Source of the DNA: Pelagophyceae sp. CCMP2097
Taxonomy: Eukaryota > Sar > Pelagophyceae
NCBI GenBank assembly: GCA_026770575.1
Contig: MU657192.1
Span: 177,751 to 199,174 of the forward strand
DNA: 21,424 nt
Direction of reading: 5' to 3'
Under the pieces are notes generated by a model. The model did no database searches, had not been told where the DNA came from, and saw only the letters and a list, made by a program, of their open reading frames with translations. Shown in pieces: positions 20,153 to 21,424 of this stretch; position 1 is the stretch's first letter; every line of letters starts with the position of its first letter. Both the position numbers and the translations under genes were made by a program.

Positions 20153-20426
20153 TTAGAAAAACAAGAAATTAAACTTGTACCAAGATAAGTTAAACAGATT
20201 CAAGACAATCTTGAAATTCCAGAAATTATTGAAACTGTTCCAGAAATTATTGAAACAGATCCAGAAATTAAGCCTGTTCGAAAACGACGGACAGATAAAA
20301 CAAATCGCCTTTGATCTTAAACTTCGTGAGGCAACAATAGAACGAAATAAATTAAAAGAACAAAGTATTTTATGTAAAACAATGAAATCACATAAACAGG
20401 TTTTAGAGATTGTGGAACATTTTTAA
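20153..20426 (+). pseudogene. acidic-repeat/basic RKRRT-motif protein, copy B, broken
   Basis: One frame gives LEKQEIKLVPR, a TAA at 20186, then PEIIETVPEIIETDPEIKPV encoded by a 21-bp tandem repeat, and RKRRTD. After a frameshift near 20300 another frame gives QIAFDLKLREATIERNKLKE to the stop at 20424. The order of a P-E repeat, KRRT and a helical basic tail matches the gene at 17244-17710 on the other strand, so the two are paralogues. Function unknown. Confidence 0.5.
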
Positions 20427-20666
20427 AAAACTAAACTTATCAGTAAGAAAATTTTTATCAGTCGGAGGACAAGTCGAAGAACGAACCCGCGGATAGACGA
20501 AATCACCAAAATAGTAATTTTCGATTTGCCTTATCTGCTTCTTGGTTGACTCCAAAAAATTCTGTGTATCTACTTTTTTGAAGACTTGCTCGATCTTCTC
20601 TATTTTTTATATGCGTGCTTCGTTTTTACTAAAGGTTAAATCTGAGAAAGTACCATGATAATCCAT
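20403..20666 (-). pseudogene. unknown viral ORF, one internal stop
   Basis: From ATG at 20666 the minus strand reads MDYHGTFSDLTFSKNEARI, one TAA, then KIEKIEQVFKKVDTQNFLES, QIRQIENYYFGDFVYPRVRS and on to a stop at 20403. That is 88 codons with a single nonsense codon. Charged and helical in the middle, with a CPP-containing C-terminal part. It overlaps the 3' end of the plus-strand gene by 24 bp. Not recognised. Confidence 0.4.
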
Positions 20667-21180
20667 TCGTTCTATAAAAGGTAATTAGACAGGTGGCAGA
20701 ACTTGTTTGTTCACAAACAGTTCTTATGTATAACCCGTTTATTTAATTTCTGTGTTTTATTTATGTATAATATGGTGTATAAATTGAAGTTTACTGGTTT
20801 GCAGATACTCAGGCGCCTGTTTTATTTTAATATTTACTTTTCTCGGTTAATTAATACGCTTCTTAATATATTTTTTCTTCTTAAGATACATTTTGCCCAT
20901 TACTAAGATCATTTATTTTAATTTCATTTAAATTTCTGAAATATCTCCGAGGTGTCTCGTGAAGAGTAATAGATGAGAAGTCGCCCTTTATTCTTTTTTT
21001 TATAAAAAAAAAATTTTTTATTCAAATTATTGAACTCTTTAAAACAAAAAATTCCTAGAAATTCTTGATGTTAAACCTCACTGCGTCTATGGTTAAACCT
21101 GGAGACAAAAATATACGTCTTGTATGTGGAAAATTATGGTTACCTTTAGATGACGTCTTGAGATAACTAATTGGACGGGA
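20667..21180. other. AT-rich stretch without a recognisable gene
   Basis: No supported coding region. It includes an imperfect palindrome AGAACTTGTTTGT-TC-ACAAACAGTTCT (20698-20724) and a T/A palindromic run around 20994-21020. Base composition rises towards GC from about 21150, which I take as the approximate right end of the viral insert. Confidence 0.4.
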
Positions 21181-21424
21181 CGCTCTAGAAGTTATTTCGG
21201 CGGGCCCGGAGACGGTCCGGAGACGGGCCCGGAGACCGACACGGAGACGGTCCTCTGCGGCCGTGGACCATGCGCTGAGGAGCGTAGTACTCTCCACGTT
21301 CGTGTGGCAGCACCCACGCCTTAAGGCCCCCCCCTCGACTTTCGCGGCGCGGCCTTTTCAAGAACCCCGCTTCCTCTAGGCGACGAACGACGGCACCGTC
21401 GGCCCCATGGGCGGCGCGTTGGAC
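21181..21424. other. GC-rich right flank, probably host chromosome
   Basis: GC content returns to that of block 1. A 12-bp repeat, CGGAGACGG(T/G)CC, occurs four times at 21207-21252. No gene can be supported in the 244 bases available, and no sequence matching the MITE terminus is seen here, so this flank need not be part of the same transposon as block 1. Confidence 0.45.

Larger units (their letters stand above)
3968..21180. mobile_element. degraded polinton-like virus (PLV) provirus
   Basis: An AT-rich block contrasting sharply with both GC-rich flanks and holding the hallmark set of a polinton-like virus: primase plus SF3 helicase, tyrosine recombinase, lipase, fibre-like proteins, double-jelly-roll capsid protein and A32-like packaging ATPase. 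Tyrosine recombinase together with SF3 helicase and no visible protein-primed DNA polymerase B fits PLVs better than classical Mavericks/Polintons. All of these genes are disrupted. Terminal inverted repeats and an integration-site duplication were looked for and not found. The left limit is a transposon junction, so viral sequence may continue to the left of the window. The right limit (about 21180) is a compositional estimate. Confidence 0.8.

Noticed and set aside
21055..21297. Minus-strand ORF of 80 codons at the right junction
   Set aside because: It spans the AT-to-GC composition change and a 12-bp repeat and shows no domain. Probably chance.
1..21424. tRNA, rRNA or riboswitch genes
   Set aside because: No cloverleaf-like or conserved rRNA segments were recognised by eye. 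A covariance-model search was not possible here.

Overview
The window looks like part of a GC-rich eukaryotic nuclear genome, probably a unicellular alga, into which foreign AT-rich DNA has been inserted. Two introns with canonical GT...AG ends, a pogo-like transposase and MITE-type elements support a eukaryotic host. The host lineage cannot be fixed from this sequence. Base composition divides it into three blocks: GC-rich (1 to about 3870), AT-rich (about 3970 to 21180) and GC-rich again (about 21180 to the end).

Block 1 carries one long, spliced pogo/CENP-B-type transposase gene (451-3559). It is followed by a GC-rich tandem repeat and by a 95-bp stretch (3873-3967) matching the end of a MITE family that is also present three times in block 2. 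My reading is that block 1 is the right part of an autonomous TA-targeting transposon inserted in or beside the first viral gene, and that the MITEs are its short relatives. The left end of this transposon would lie outside the window.

Block 2 is a decayed polinton-like virus (PLV) provirus of at least 17 kb. Recognisable genes, in order: primase plus superfamily 3 helicase (3969-6369, +); an unknown cysteine-containing ORF (6435-6816, +); tyrosine recombinase/integrase (7034-8144, +); class 3 lipase (8411-9016, -); a 5-kb fibre-like region (9362-14417, +) with about 830-bp repeat units, a YadA-like head and shaft-like segments; the double-jelly-roll major capsid protein (14496-15788, +); the A32/FtsK-like packaging ATPase (16018-16761, -); and several small genes. 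One divergent pair of small genes (17244-18236) appears to recur in inverted orientation at 19925-20426. Every viral gene is broken by stops or frameshifts, many at A/T runs, so the element is either dead or badly affected by indel errors in the assembly. A copy of the penton/minor capsid gene was not recognised.

The right part (18237-21180) is mostly repeats: two foldback structures built from an 8-bp iteron (TATCGACC), C/T/G-rich repeats around 19500-19800, and AT-rich DNA with no clear gene. No terminal inverted repeats for the virus were found. The exact right junction (about 21180) is inferred from base composition only.
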